Counted from the stretch's first letter, positions 44,809 to 54,287 are shown. The stretch: DNA of 64,000 bases from Rhizobium sp. N324 (GCF_001664485.1 NZ_CP013634.1:434001-498000); one strand, 5' to 3'. Notes: generated by a model from the letters alone, not told the origin. Program-made: numbers and translations.

Positions 44809-46169
44809 GACTGGAATCCTCTCATGGTGTTGACCGCCCGCATGCCGAGCTGGATGTACTGGCCTGATATATCGACCTCCAGGCCCGGGACGATTACCCT
44901 GACGACGGAGACGGGCAGTACCCGATGCGCAAACGGCACGACGACGATCTGCTCGATACCGGTTGCCGCCAGCCGGCCGGCGATATGAGCGATGGTGTCC
45001 TGGATCGTCGCAGCGCGGGGATGACGGGCCTGGAAGGCGCGCATCCGGCCGTCGCCCTCGCAGAGCTCGACCACCTGCTGCATCGCCTCGCTGCGGTCGA
45101 GCCGCTGATAGATGCGCGGAGAGAAATCGTCGCGGCTGCCGGCAATCGCGGTCAGCCGGCTCTGCGCCGCCTCGGTGATGGCGCGCAGCGCGGCCCGCAC
45201 GGGGTCGGGGTGGCAGCCGCAGCCGCCGCAGACATGGGCCCAGCGCGCATCGACGCGGTCGGTAAGATTGCCGGGCAGAATGACGGCAAGAAAAGCCGGG
45301 ACGCCGATATCGGTGGTCATGTCGAGCAGCAGCAGCCGCATGCCGGCGCGGGCGATCCGATCGGTCATGATGTCGATAACCGCATCGCCGAAGGAGGCGG
45401 GGTCGATGCGGCTTTCCTTCAGCCGCTGCGGCGATTTCAGCTGGGTCAGGGCCCAGGCGTCGCGCTCCACCAGCTCGCAAAGCCCATGCAGGACCGCTTC
45501 GGACGGCGTGTTGCCGGAGGCGAGCCCATCGCTCGACTGCTCGAAACCCGGCGGCCTTTCGCCGCGGTGATCGAGGCCGACGAGCCACCAGGGCACGAAG
45601 ACGCTGCTGCCGGAAAGAATGTCGAGCCCGGAGCACCAGGGAAGGAGGCCTTTGCCGATCTCGTCGGGCGCGCAGCGTGCGACATTGTCGAGATCGATCA
45701 TGGCGGCATGTTCCGCCCGCATGCTCTCGACCGTCGCCAGCGTCAGGTCGGCGGGTGGGATTTCGGCGATCCTCGTCTCGATCGCTTCCATGGCGGCCGA
45801 GGTCATGGCGGCATCATTGTCGATACCCTTGCCCTGAAAGACCGAGAGCGTATGGCTGTTCGGCCGCGTCGCGAAAGCGACGGGGATGTTGAGGACGTCG
45901 AGCGCGGTCAGCAGGCCGACGCGCGTAATGCCGAACTCGCGCAGATGCGGCCTGATGGCCGCAAGTGTCTGCGCCGGCGTGACCGCGCGGTCATGATATT
46001 CGCTGACGCCGGCCGACGATCTTTCGAGGTCACCGGCGAGCGTCTCCAGAGCATTTCCGTTTTCCGTCTGGTCACGGAAATGCTCCGTCTCTTTGTTGTC
46101 ATGCAATCCCGCCCGCAAAACCGCTTCACATTTTTGCTGGAATTGCCCTAAATCGGCAAAAGCGGACAT
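44805..46169 (-). CDS. YcaO-domain protein (454 aa)
   Basis: This is an ATP-dependent YcaO cyclodehydratase/thioamide-forming enzyme. The conserved stretches are AAMEAIETRIAEI (the E..E helix), GLASGNTPSEAVLHGLCELV with the S-G-N-T and E..E..R.A ATP/Mg motif (ERDAW), and GVPAFLAVILPG with GCGCHPDPVRAALRAITEAA. A longer N-terminal helical part (1-60) may bind the leader peptide. It is coupled to TfuA and begins 14 bases after a 47-aa peptide gene. Whether it makes azolines or thioamides is not shown. Confidence 0.89.
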   Translation of the reverse strand: MSAFADLGQFQQKCEAVLRAGLHDNKETEHFRDQTENGNALETLAGDLERSSAGVSEYHDRAVTPAQTLAAIRPHLREFGITRVGLLTALDVLNIPVAFATRPNSHTLSVFQGKGIDNDAAMTSAAMEAIETRIAEIPPADLTLATVESMRAEHAAMIDLDNVARCAPDEIGKGLLPWCSGLDILSGSSVFVPWWLVGLDHRGERPPGFEQSSDGLASGNTPSEAVLHGLCELVERDAWALTQLKSPQRLKESRIDPASFGDAVIDIMTDRIARAGMRLLLLDMTTDIGVPAFLAVILPGNLTDRVDARWAHVCGGCGCHPDPVRAALRAITEAAQSRLTAIAGSRDDFSPRIYQRLDRSEAMQQVVELCEGDGRMRAFQARHPRAATIQDTIAHIAGRLAATGIEQIVVVPFAHRVLPVSVVRVIVPGLEVDISGQYIQLGMRAVNTMRGFQS

Positions 46170-46183
46170 ACCGGTCTCGTCCT

Positions 46184-46327
46184 TTAACGGAACCTCAGTG
46201 CATGCGTCAGGCTTTCGAGCGCATTGGCGGAAACGTTGAGTTCGTCCTGTTTCATCGCTGCTCTGGCAGCGGCAGAGAAGCGCAGGGACTGTGTCTGAAC
46301 TGCGGTGCTTTCAGCATTTGTCTTCAT
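46184..46327 (-). CDS. Candidate RiPP precursor peptide (47 aa)
   Basis: This small frame starts at an ATG at 46327 with GGAGA seven bases before it and ends at a TAA 14 bases before the YcaO start. The peptide begins MKTNAESTAVQTQSLRFSAA, has the middle part ARAAMKQDELNVSANALES and ends LTHALRFR. It has no Cys, four Ser/Thr in the first 15 residues and a repeated LRF motif near residues 15 and 44. Its position and spacing are those of a precursor in YcaO loci. Thioamidation needs no Cys in the core, so this would fit a TfuA system. It may instead be a leader or regulatory peptide. Confidence 0.62.
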   Translation of the reverse strand: MKTNAESTAVQTQSLRFSAAARAAMKQDELNVSANALESLTHALRFR

Positions 46328-46430
46328 GTTCCATCTCCGATTGGTTGGGCAGCGCGCTGCCGTTAACCATCGAAGGGAAACATTGCCTGCGTCATTTAAG
46401 CGTTACAGGCTTCGTTAAAAGGCGGTGTAA

Positions 46431-48362
46431 TCAGGTGAGACCGGCCAGTTGCAGGCCCTTTATCAGCGGTTCGGTAAAGGCGGGATCGCGATCGGGGACG
46501 AAATGACGGATGTCCTCGCTGCGGAAATCGGGGAAGTTTTCCAGAACCGTTTTGGCGTAGCTATGGGCCTTGCCCCTATCGCCCGACATGGCATGCGAGG
46601 CGGCGAGCAGACGGGCGGTCGCCTGTTTCGTCTTCACTGGTTCCAGCGCCTCGATCGCCTTTTCATACTCTTCGCGCATGAAGTGGATGCCGCCGAGGTT
46701 CCAGTAATAATAGTCCGGCGGCAGCGGATTGAGCTTGAAGGCGGCACGGCTGAGCTCCAGCGCCCGGTCGAAATCGCCGTCATGAGAAAGTGCGTCGGAG
46801 AAATCGGCGAGGATATCGGCGTCGTTCGGATTGAGATCCTGGGCCTGCTGGAAATATTCCAGGCTTTCGTCGAAGCGGCGGCGATAAAGCGCGACGAAGC
46901 CGAGCTCGCGATAGGCCCGGCCGCTGTTCGGGTCGGACTGCTGCGCCTGCCGGGCGGCGCCGTTCGCCTCATCGAGCAGGTCGGTGTCGCGCATGCCACG
47001 GATCAGCCATTCCATGCCGAGCGCCCGCGACACGCCGGCATGAGCGGCGGAGAAATGCTCATAGCGATTGAGCGAGGATTTGAACCATTTGCGCGCCTGG
47101 CGCAGGTGCTGCAGATCGGTCTGGGCGATCAGCCGCTTGCCTTCCAGGTAAAGGCGATAGGCTGAGGCCGGCGCTTCGCCGATCGGCATCGCCAGCTCGT
47201 GGCGCTCGATCGTGTCGGCGAGCGAAGACACGATCCGCCGCGTCAGATGCGCGAAGGATTCGCTGATCTTCTGCATCACCAGCGGCAGTTCCAGCGCCCA
47301 GATCACCTCCGATGTCGTCGTCCGCGTCAGCCGGCAGGTGGCAAAGACGTCCTCGTCGCGGCCCTGGATGGTGACATAGACCGCATAGTCGAAGCTGAGG
47401 TCGAGCGGGCCGGGCACGGCACGCGCCGGATCGATCGAGCGGCTGAGGATTTCGAGGCTGGTATGCGCCGCGATCACCTTGAAGCCGCGCTGCTGGCTGA
47501 GGCCGATGGTGACGTCTTCGAGAAGCGCCCTGCCGACACGCTCCATCAGCGGATCGGTGAAGATGCTTTCCGGCGGCAGGATGATGATGCGCGGCTGGCC
47601 GAGCAGACCGGCGAACATGGCTGATGCAGACGGGCGCTCCGGCACGGCTGCCTGCGCCGCCGGGATCACGCCGAGTTCGCGGGCGAGCGCCGTGGTGCTT
47701 TCCTCCGGCTCGGTATCGAACTCGTCCTTCAGCTGGCTTTTGCATTTCAGATAGGCCTGGCGAGCCGCAGCCGGATCGTTCATCCTGACATGGGTGCGCA
47801 TCAGGGCGCGATAGGCCGTCTCGCTGGCGGGGTCGAGTTCCAGCAGGCGCCTGGCAAGCGCCACTTGCTCGTCATCCGACCGGTCATCCGATGTTTCGAG
47901 CAGCCGGGTCAGATGGGCCGAGCGCCATTCGTCGATGCGCTGGCGTTCAAAGGTCAGCCAGTCCTCGGCGCCCTGTGTCGGCGATTTGGCGCCTTCCAGC
48001 AGTTCGCCGTTCAGCATATCGCTGTCTTCGGGGGCAAGCGGCCCTTTCTGTTTCAGGATGTGAACGTCGACCTCCCAGCCGTCCGCAAGCCCTATATGCG
48101 TTCGGGTCGCGGCAAGCAGCGGCGGAAGGTCGGCGGGAATGCTCTGCTCGATGCGCGACAGCAGCTGGCGCAGGCTGCCGGCCCGTTTTTCCGGCAGTTC
48201 CGATTGCCAGAGCTGCCGCCTGATGGTTTCGCGGTCGAGTTCGAGATTGGCTTCGGCGGCGAGCATGGCGAGGAGAAAATAAGACTTCTCCGGCAAAGGG
48301 AGTTCCCTCCCCGTTGCCAGCAGCCTCGGTCTTCCGAGCAGGCACAGCCTGTTCTTCGACAT
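46431..48362 (-). CDS. SARP/BTAD-type regulator with TPR C-terminus
   Basis: The N-terminal part (NRLCLLGRPRLLATGRELPL, KSYFLLAMLAAEANLELDRE, RAGSLRQLLSRIEQSIP) is a winged-helix of the SARP/AfsR kind. The bacterial transcriptional activation domain with TPR helices (ARRLLELDPASETAYRALMR, ARQAYLKCKSQLKDEFDTEP) follows to about residue 240. A middle domain (GLLGQPRIIILPPESIF) and C-terminal TPRs (RAYRELGFVALYRRRFDESL, YFQQAQDLNPNDADILADFS) complete it. Starts at 48362 or 48383 are both possible. It is just upstream of the peptide-YcaO-TfuA genes in the same direction and is the probable activator. Confidence 0.82.
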   Translation of the reverse strand: MSKNRLCLLGRPRLLATGRELPLPEKSYFLLAMLAAEANLELDRETIRRQLWQSELPEKRAGSLRQLLSRIEQSIPADLPPLLAATRTHIGLADGWEVDVHILKQKGPLAPEDSDMLNGELLEGAKSPTQGAEDWLTFERQRIDEWRSAHLTRLLETSDDRSDDEQVALARRLLELDPASETAYRALMRTHVRMNDPAAARQAYLKCKSQLKDEFDTEPEESTTALARELGVIPAAQAAVPERPSASAMFAGLLGQPRIIILPPESIFTDPLMERVGRALLEDVTIGLSQQRGFKVIAAHTSLEILSRSIDPARAVPGPLDLSFDYAVYVTIQGRDEDVFATCRLTRTTTSEVIWALELPLVMQKISESFAHLTRRIVSSLADTIERHELAMPIGEAPASAYRLYLEGKRLIAQTDLQHLRQARKWFKSSLNRYEHFSAAHAGVSRALGMEWLIRGMRDTDLLDEANGAARQAQQSDPNSGRAYRELGFVALYRRRFDESLEYFQQAQDLNPNDADILADFSDALSHDGDFDRALELSRAAFKLNPLPPDYYYWNLGGIHFMREEYEKAIEALEPVKTKQATARLLAASHAMSGDRGKAHSYAKTVLENFPDFRSEDIRHFVPDRDPAFTEPLIKGLQLAGLT

Positions 48363-48625
48363 CAGTCCGGATCTCCGTTGCATCCCGGTTCTCACCCCTG
48401 AAAGCCATGGCGCGCAAACGTAGCGGTCGCGAAAACATGTTAGAGCTATAAGAGCGCCGCGCATAGCGGTTTTTGCTATAAAGAGAAGAAGTTTCAGCGA
48501 ATATTTGCATTTTCGCGTGCCGCTCGCCGAGAAGATGCTTCGCCAACACTTGCCGATTAAGGTGCTGTGGACCTTCTCCGGCGGGGAGTTGTTTGAGCCG
48601 CGACTGGCCTTTATAGCCGGCAGAG

Positions 48626-48677
48626 TAGAACAGGATGATTTTAGGCCGGATCGGAGTAAAATCTGAATCCTGTTCTA
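48626..48677. repeat. TAGAACAGGAT palindrome
   Basis: TAGAACAGGATGATTTTAG and its near complement AAAATCTGAATCCTGTTCTA form an imperfect hairpin. It is the same element as at 23535-23585 and lies just after the nadC stop, so it may end the nadABC transcript. Confidence 0.75.
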
Positions 48678-48687
48678 AATTAAATAG

Positions 48688-49584
48688 TTAGAGCATCTGC
48701 GCAACCCGTTTCGAGCTTGTTTCCGTCGCGTTCGCCTCGACGAAATCGAGCCCGATATCCAGGACCGGGGCGCTATGCGTCAGCCAGCCGACGGAAATGA
48801 GGTCGACGCCGGAAGCGGCGATTGCGGCGGCCGTTGCCGGCGTCACCCGGCCGGAGGCCTCGGTGATCGCCCGGCCGGCGACGATGGCGACGGCTTGGCG
48901 CAGCTGATCCGGCGTCATATTGTCGAGCAGAACGGCATCGACGCCGGTCGCCATCGCTTCGCCCAGCTGATCAAGCGTGTCCACTTCGACCTCGATCTTC
49001 ACCAGATGACCGATGCCGGCCCGCGCTCGGCGGATCGCTTCAGTGACGCCGCCTGCGATGGCGACGTGATTGTCCTTGATCAGCACCGCGTCGTGGAGCG
49101 CAAAACGGTGGTTCATGCCGCCGCCGGCCCGCACCGCATATTTTTCCAGTGCCCTCAGCCCCGGCGTCGTCTTGCGGGTGCAGGCAACGGAGGCTTTGGT
49201 GCCGCTGATGGCGGCGGCAATCTCAGCCGTGACGGTGGCGATACCGGAGAGATGGCCGAGGAAATTCAGCGCAGTGCGCTCGGCGCTCAGCAGGCCGCGT
49301 GAGGGTCCTTCGATGGTGGCAATCACATCGCCCGGCTTGACCGCGTCGCCGTCCTGGCGATGGCGGCGCATGGCGATACCAGGGTCGACGAGGGCGAAGG
49401 CGAGTTCGGCCGCATCGAGACCGGCGATGACGCCCGGCTGGCGGGCGGCCATGACGACCGTCGAGCGGTGGTCGTGGGGGATGACCGAGGCCGAGGTGAT
49501 ATCGCCGGCAAGGCCGAGATCCTCGAGCAGGGCTGCGCGGACCAAAGGTTCGACGATCAGGCGCGGAAGCGGGACGAGGTGCAT
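48688..49584 (-). CDS. nadC: Quinolinate phosphoribosyltransferase (NadC)
   Basis: It converts quinolinate and PRPP into nicotinate mononucleotide, with loss of CO2. The N-terminal half opens LVRAALLEDLGLAGDITSAS. RTALNFLGHLSGIATVTAEI, CTRKTTPGLRALEKYAVRAG, GGGMNHRFALHDAVLIKDNH and LDNMTPDQLRQAV are the active-site strands, and ISVGWLTHSAPVLDIGLDF closes the barrel. The length (298 aa) is normal. The ATG at 49584 lies just after the nadB stop, so the genes are translationally linked. It is the third gene of nadABC. Confidence 0.95.
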   Translation of the reverse strand: MHLVPLPRLIVEPLVRAALLEDLGLAGDITSASVIPHDHRSTVVMAARQPGVIAGLDAAELAFALVDPGIAMRRHRQDGDAVKPGDVIATIEGPSRGLLSAERTALNFLGHLSGIATVTAEIAAAISGTKASVACTRKTTPGLRALEKYAVRAGGGMNHRFALHDAVLIKDNHVAIAGGVTEAIRRARAGIGHLVKIEVEVDTLDQLGEAMATGVDAVLLDNMTPDQLRQAVAIVAGRAITEASGRVTPATAAAIAASGVDLISVGWLTHSAPVLDIGLDFVEANATETSSKRVAQML

Positions 49585-49585
49585 C

Positions 49586-51121
49586 TCAAGCACTCCTGGC
49601 AAGGACATAGGGGGCGCGGGCGATTTCCAGGGCTTGGGAAAGGTGAATGCGGCACCGGTCGGCAGCCGCGAGCTTCAGCGGAAAATCAGTGCGGGCATGG
49701 GCGCCGCGCGATTCCAGCCGCAGGCTGGCAGAGACGGCGATCAGCAAGGCGACAATGGCGGGATCGGCTGCAGGCCCGTCGCCTTCGGCAATCGGCAGCA
49801 ATGCGGCGATCGCGTCCTCAAGGGCGCCGGCATTGCGCAGCACGCCGAGATGGCGCGAGACGATCGGCCGGACGAGCGATGCATCGGCGGGTGCCGGCAG
49901 TCTATCGGCAAGGATGGTGCCGACAGCGCGCGCCGGCATGGCTGCGATGTCGCGCGCCGCCCGCATGCCCATCACCGCCGCCTCCAGCAGCGAATTGCTG
50001 GCCAGCCGGTTGGCGCCATGCAGGCCGGTCGAACCCGCCTCGCCGGCAATCCAGAGTCCGGCAACCGAGCTGCGGCCATTCGCATCGGTGGCGACGCCAC
50101 CCATGTGATAGTGAACGGCCGGGCGCACCGGAATGAGATTTTTCGCCGGATCGATGCCGGCCTCGCCGCAAAGGGCCGCGATGACGGGAAAGCGGGTGGC
50201 AAAGCGGCCGCCGAGCGCATCGCGGGCATCGAGGAAGACCCGGCCGCCGCGGGCGATTTCGGCGCTGATGGCGCGCGCCACCACGTCGCGCGGCGCAAGC
50301 TCGGCGCCCGGGACGCGGGCCATGAAGCGGTCGCCGCGTTCGTTGACAAGCAGAGCCCCCTCGCCGCGCACCGCTTCGCTGACCAGCGCCAACGGCCTGC
50401 GGCGGGAATCGAGCGCCGTCGGATGGAACTGGACGAATTCCATGTCGGTGAGATCGGCGCCCGCCCTTGCCGCGAGCGCGATGCCCTGGCCGAAATTGCC
50501 CATCGGATTGGTGGTCGCGTCGTAAAGCCCGCCGATGCCGCCAGTGGCGAGCACCAGTTCCGATGTCGGCAGGATGGCGGCGCCGTTGGCGGTTGCGCAG
50601 AGCAGGCCGGCGACGTTCTCGCCGTCCATCAAAATCCGCCGCGCCTCGAAACCTTCGAGCACTGATATGGCCGGCGTCTGCTGCACTGCCCGCACCAGCG
50701 CGGCGATGATCGCGGCCCCGGAGCCGTCGCCTTCGGCATGGACGATGCGGCGGCGGCTATGGGCGGCTTCCAGCCCGAGCGAGAGCCCGCCCTTATCATT
50801 GCGGTCGAAACGCACGCCGGCTTGCTCCAGCGCGGCGATCGCCGCCGGCGCTTCGGCAATGATGCCGGCGGCAACCGTGGGATCGCAGAGCCCGTCACCG
50901 GCGGCAAGCGTGTCGGCAAGGTGCAGTTCGGCGCTGTCGTCGGCGCCCATGCTGGCGGCGATGCCGCCCTGCGCCCAGGCGCTCGACGTCTCCGTGCCAA
51001 GGGCGGCGCGGGTGACGATGACGGAGGGTTTGGGCGCCAGCGTCAGCGCGGTCATCAGCCCGGCAAGGCCGCTGCCGACGATCACCGTGCGGCCGGCGAG
51101 ATTGTGGAGAATCTCGGTCAT
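49586..51121 (-). CDS. nadB: L-aspartate oxidase (NadB)
   Basis: This FAD enzyme oxidises aspartate to iminoaspartate, the substrate of NadA. The FAD-binding motif is [37 protein letters not shown] follows, then [59 protein letters not shown] and [20 protein letters not shown]. The length (511 aa) is normal for the family. The ATG at 51121 overlaps the nadA stop by four bases. Confidence 0.95.
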   Translation of the reverse strand: MTEILHNLAGRTVIVGSGLAGLMTALTLAPKPSVIVTRAALGTETSSAWAQGGIAASMGADDSAELHLADTLAAGDGLCDPTVAAGIIAEAPAAIAALEQAGVRFDRNDKGGLSLGLEAAHSRRRIVHAEGDGSGAAIIAALVRAVQQTPAISVLEGFEARRILMDGENVAGLLCATANGAAILPTSELVLATGGIGGLYDATTNPMGNFGQGIALAARAGADLTDMEFVQFHPTALDSRRRPLALVSEAVRGEGALLVNERGDRFMARVPGAELAPRDVVARAISAEIARGGRVFLDARDALGGRFATRFPVIAALCGEAGIDPAKNLIPVRPAVHYHMGGVATDANGRSSVAGLWIAGEAGSTGLHGANRLASNSLLEAAVMGMRAARDIAAMPARAVGTILADRLPAPADASLVRPIVSRHLGVLRNAGALEDAIAALLPIAEGDGPAADPAIVALLIAVSASLRLESRGAHARTDFPLKLAAADRCRIHLSQALEIARAPYVLARSA

Positions 51122-52089
51122 ATCGCCAGCATCCTTTCGACGGCGCGGCGCGCGGCCACGGCAATCGCCGGATCGACCGTCACCTCGTGACGGTTTTCCT
51201 CGAGCGCCGAACGGATATTGGCAAGGGTGATCCGCTTCATATGCGGGCAGAGATTGCAGGGCCGAATGAATTCGACATCGGGATGGTGCACGGCGACATT
51301 GTCGCTCATCGAGCATTCGGTGAGCAGCACGACGCGCGCCGGCTTCCGGCTGCCGACATAATCCGACATGACGGCGGTCGAGCCGGCGAAATCGGCTTCG
51401 GCCACCACGTCGGGCGGGCATTCGGGATGGGCGAGCACCGTCACGCCGGGATGGTTTTCGCGCAGCTGGCGCACGTCGTCGGCAGTGAAGAGCTCATGCA
51501 CCTCGCAATGGCCGTGCCAGGCGATGATCTCGACATCGGTCTCGCGGGCGACGTTGCGCGCCAGATATTCGTCCGGGATCATCAGCACTTTGGGTACGCC
51601 GAGCGATTCCACCACCTGCTTGGCATTGCCCGAGGTGCAGCAGATGTCGGAGGCGGCCTTCACCGCGGCCGAGGTGTTGACATAGGTGATGATGGGGACG
51701 CCGGGATGGGCCTGGCGCAACAGGGCGATATCTTCAGGCGTGATCGAATCCGCCAGCGAACAGCCGGCGCCGAGATCCGGGATCAGCACGGTTTTCTCGG
51801 GATTCAGCAGCTTGGCGGTCTCGGCCATGAAATGCACGCCGGCCAGCACGATGACATCGGCATCGACCTCGATCGCCTTGCGGGCAAGCGCCAGGCTGTC
51901 GCCGACGATATCGGCGACGCCGTGGAAGATTTCCGGCGTCTGGTAATTATGCGCAAGAATGACGGCGTTGCGGCGGCGCTTGAGCTCGAGGATGGCGTCG
52001 ACATCGCTCTCGAACGACATCCATTCGGCTTTGGGGATGACGCGGCTGACGCGCTCATAGAGCGAGGATGCGGAAACAGGGTGATTCAT
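51118..52089 (-). CDS. nadA: Quinolinate synthase A (NadA)
   Basis: This [4Fe-4S] enzyme condenses iminoaspartate with dihydroxyacetone phosphate to quinolinate. The three cluster Cys are in [22 protein letters not shown] and [32 protein letters not shown] and [10 protein letters not shown] are substrate-site strands. The length (323 aa) is normal. AAGGAG precedes the ATG. It is the first gene of nadABC and is preceded by two palindromic operators. Confidence 0.95.
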   Translation of the reverse strand: MNHPVSASSLYERVSRVIPKAEWMSFESDVDAILELKRRRNAVILAHNYQTPEIFHGVADIVGDSLALARKAIEVDADVIVLAGVHFMAETAKLLNPEKTVLIPDLGAGCSLADSITPEDIALLRQAHPGVPIITYVNTSAAVKAASDICCTSGNAKQVVESLGVPKVLMIPDEYLARNVARETDVEIIAWHGHCEVHELFTADDVRQLRENHPGVTVLAHPECPPDVVAEADFAGSTAVMSDYVGSRKPARVVLLTECSMSDNVAVHHPDVEFIRPCNLCPHMKRITLANIRSALEENRHEVTVDPAIAVAARRAVERMLAI

Positions 52090-52103
52090 GACCGGCTCCT
52101 TAT

Positions 52104-52122
52104 TATGCTCTATTTGAGCATA
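52104..52122. promoter_or_regulatory. NadQ-type operator 1
   Basis: TATGCTC-TATTT-GAGCATA is a perfect 7-bp-arm palindrome 15 bases upstream of the nadA start. It has the same half-site form as operator 2. It lies between nadQ and nadABC and is the expected place for NadQ repression. Confidence 0.75.
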
Positions 52123-52137
52123 TCATGGGCAAATAGA

Positions 52138-52156
52138 TATTCTCACCATGAGTATA
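52138..52156. promoter_or_regulatory. NadQ-type operator 2
   Basis: TATTCTC-ACCAT-GAGTATA is a near-perfect palindrome 34 bases from operator 1, centre to centre, and lies just after the nadQ stop. The two sites share the form TATnCTC-N5-GAGnATA. Confidence 0.72.
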
Positions 52157-52158
52157 TG

Positions 52159-53088
52159 TCAATTGCGGGAGAGCGGTAATTTCGTTCCGGCGAGTGCCCG
52201 TTCCTCGAGCACCGTATGGCGGAAGCGGAAGAGCTTGGCCGGCCGGCCGCCCGTTTCGCTTTCCGTGCCGCCGGTTTCCTCGACCAGTTCCTGCTGTTCG
52301 ATCAGGCGGCGGAAATTCTGCTTGTGTAGCGTCAGCCCCGCCAAGGCCTCGATGGTGCGCTGCAGCCGCAAAAGCGTGAAACTGTCCGGCATCAGCTCGA
52401 AGACGACGGGGCGGTATTTGATCTTGGCGCGCAGCCTGGCGATGCCGGTCGCCAGAATCCGACGGTGATCGGCAAACATCGCCCGGCCGAGGTTGGCTTC
52501 GGCGGCACATCCGGCTTCGGCGACGAGCCCGGCTTCATAGAGCAGTTCGTAGCGCTGCAGCGCCAGATCCTCGTTCCAGCCGCCGCCATCGAGACCGAAG
52601 GTGAAATCCGCCCGGCGATGGCGATAGTCGCGCCTGAAAGGATCGGCATCGGCCCAGTTCCTCAGGCGCGTGATGATCTCATCCAGCACGGCGGGGCGGC
52701 CCTGCCGATGGTCTTCCCAGGGAAAATAGTCGTACCAGCCGTGCCATCCCGGCCGGCCGGCGCCCGACTGCTCGTTGACGAGGCCGAGATAGCTGATCGA
52801 GATCGTCCGCCCGCCCGGAATGTCGTTGTTCCGGTCGCGGTCGGCGAAAGTATAGAGCTGTTCGAGATAACCGACGGGATGTTCGGTCTGCTCCTGCACC
52901 CATTCGCGCAGGCCCGATTGCAGGGTGCGATGGCCCATTTCGAAAGGGCCTGACGGCAGCGCATTGCCGGAGCGGATGGTCATCACACGCGGCTCGTCCC
53001 CCGTCACCGCGACGAGCACCGCAATCAATTCCGCATGCGCAAAGCCGATCGTCACAGGGGACCGAATACTCCGTTCCGAATGGGTCAT
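52159..53088 (-). CDS. nadQ: NadQ-type NAD biosynthesis regulator (309 aa)
   Basis: This COG4111-type protein has a Nudix-like N-terminal domain (IAVLVAVTGDEPRVMTIRSG, TLQSGLREWVQEQTEHPVGY, LEQLYTFADRDRNNDIPGGR, TISISYLGLVNE) and a C-terminal winged-helix region (FRRLIEQQELVEETGGTESE, GRPAKLFRFRHTVLEERALA). It is upstream of nadABC, with paired palindromes in between. In alphaproteobacteria such proteins are known as NadQ and repress de novo NAD synthesis. The start at 53088 is chosen, although AGGA stands close to the ATG. Confidence 0.83.
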   Translation of the reverse strand: MTHSERSIRSPVTIGFAHAELIAVLVAVTGDEPRVMTIRSGNALPSGPFEMGHRTLQSGLREWVQEQTEHPVGYLEQLYTFADRDRNNDIPGGRTISISYLGLVNEQSGAGRPGWHGWYDYFPWEDHRQGRPAVLDEIITRLRNWADADPFRRDYRHRRADFTFGLDGGGWNEDLALQRYELLYEAGLVAEAGCAAEANLGRAMFADHRRILATGIARLRAKIKYRPVVFELMPDSFTLLRLQRTIEALAGLTLHKQNFRRLIEQQELVEETGGTESETGGRPAKLFRFRHTVLEERALAGTKLPLSRN

Positions 53089-53170
53089 TCCTGACACAGG
53101 CGGGGACGGAAGCCAATGGAGCGGAAGCCACTTCGCGGGCCTTCCACATCTCTCTTGTCTCTTGTGAAGA

Positions 53171-53408
53171 TGCCTTTCGCTCGCGCTCAAGGCGTTCGTC
53201 GCGGGCGCTCCTCACCCCCTCATCTGCCCTGACGGGCATCTTCTCCCCGCTGGGGAGAAGGGGGAGCAAGCCGCACGGTCCTCATTCCCACATCCAAGCT
53301 TTCAAGAGGGGGGAGAGGCCGCCACACCCTCTTCTCCCCAGCGGGGAGAAGATGCCGGCAGGCAGATGAGGGGGTGAGCGAAGCGAATGCGCTGAGCGTA
53401 AGCGAAGG
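53171..53408. repeat. Long RIME-like inverted repeat
   Basis: The left arm runs from CTTTCGCTCGCGCTCAAGGC through CACCCCCTCATCTGCC and CTTCTCCCCGCTGGGGAG. The right arm is its near reverse complement, ending GCGTAAGCGAAGG. It fills the 344-base gap between nadQ and panB, where no gene is seen. Confidence 0.75.
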
Positions 53409-53432
53409 CAAAGAACAGGCGCGCACTTGCTC

Positions 53433-54245
53433 TCAACCATTCCCCGTCTCGCTCTCCAGCCGATCCAGGAAAGCCTTCAATTCCGCCTCGTCGATGCCAA
53501 CCAGATGGCTCTTTTGCGGATAGGCGCCGGTGCGGACATCCTCGGCGAATTCGGTGAAGGCGGCGATGCGTTCGCGCTGCAGCCGGTCGTGTTCGGCGGC
53601 GAAGTTGCGGTAGACCTTGGCGTGGCGCGGATAATGGTCACGATTGGCGCCGAGTACGTCGTCGGCGAAGAGATATTGGGCGTCGCAGCCGCTGCCGGCG
53701 CCCATGGAGATCATCAGCATCGAGGTGTTGCTGCTGATGGCGGCGGCGACATCGCCCGGCACGACTTCGATTTCGGCGGCGAAGGCGCCGGCCTCTTCCA
53801 GCGCCTTGGTCTGCCGCCAGATTTCGGCCGCACTGGCCGCGGTCTTGCCGACGGCACGAAAGCCGCCGGTCCAGGTCGCCTTCGACGGGATCAGTCCGAG
53901 ATGGCCGCAGACCGGGATGCCCTCATCACGCATGCGCCGGATCGTCTGCAGGCTGGCGGCGCAATAGACCGCGTCGCCGCCGGCCTTCAGTGCCGCAAAG
54001 GCGGCGCGGAGATAATCTTCCGCCGAGACATGATCGCCATATTCGAGGCCGGGGATGGCAAAGGGCGTCGGCGCGATTTCGCGAAAGACCGGGCCGAGCA
54101 GCGAGGGCGGCACCGAGACGATGTCGATCCCTGCCTTTTCGGCCGCTTCGGCCTCCTCCAGCGAGGTGACGCGCAGCATGGTGAGCTGGCGCTTGCCTTT
54201 TACCGCCAGCAGGTCGGCAACGGTGGCGCGCTTATGTTTCTTCAT
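53433..54245 (-). CDS. panB: 3-methyl-2-oxobutanoate hydroxymethyltransferase (PanB)
   Basis: This is the first enzyme of pantothenate synthesis; it adds a hydroxymethyl group from methylene-THF to 2-oxoisovalerate. The fold is a TIM barrel: LTMLRVTSLEEAEAAEKAGI, GIPVCGHLGLIPSKATWTGG, FAAEIEVVPGDVAAAISSNT and SMGAGSGCDAQYLFADDVLG. It differs from typical PanB in several motifs, so it belongs to the divergent KPHMT-like group, and another role is possible. panC is not adjacent. The start at 54245 is an ATG; a longer frame from 54266 is less likely. Confidence 0.8.
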   Translation of the reverse strand: MKKHKRATVADLLAVKGKRQLTMLRVTSLEEAEAAEKAGIDIVSVPPSLLGPVFREIAPTPFAIPGLEYGDHVSAEDYLRAAFAALKAGGDAVYCAASLQTIRRMRDEGIPVCGHLGLIPSKATWTGGFRAVGKTAASAAEIWRQTKALEEAGAFAAEIEVVPGDVAAAISSNTSMLMISMGAGSGCDAQYLFADDVLGANRDHYPRHAKVYRNFAAEHDRLQRERIAAFTEFAEDVRTGAYPQKSHLVGIDEAELKAFLDRLESETGNG

Positions 54246-54287
54246 TGTCAATTCCTGTGAGTACAACGGGTGAATATATCGGGCGGC

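Noticed and set aside
49070..50665. 531-aa plus-strand frame opposite nadC/nadB
   Set aside because: Shadow of the nadB and nadC genes.
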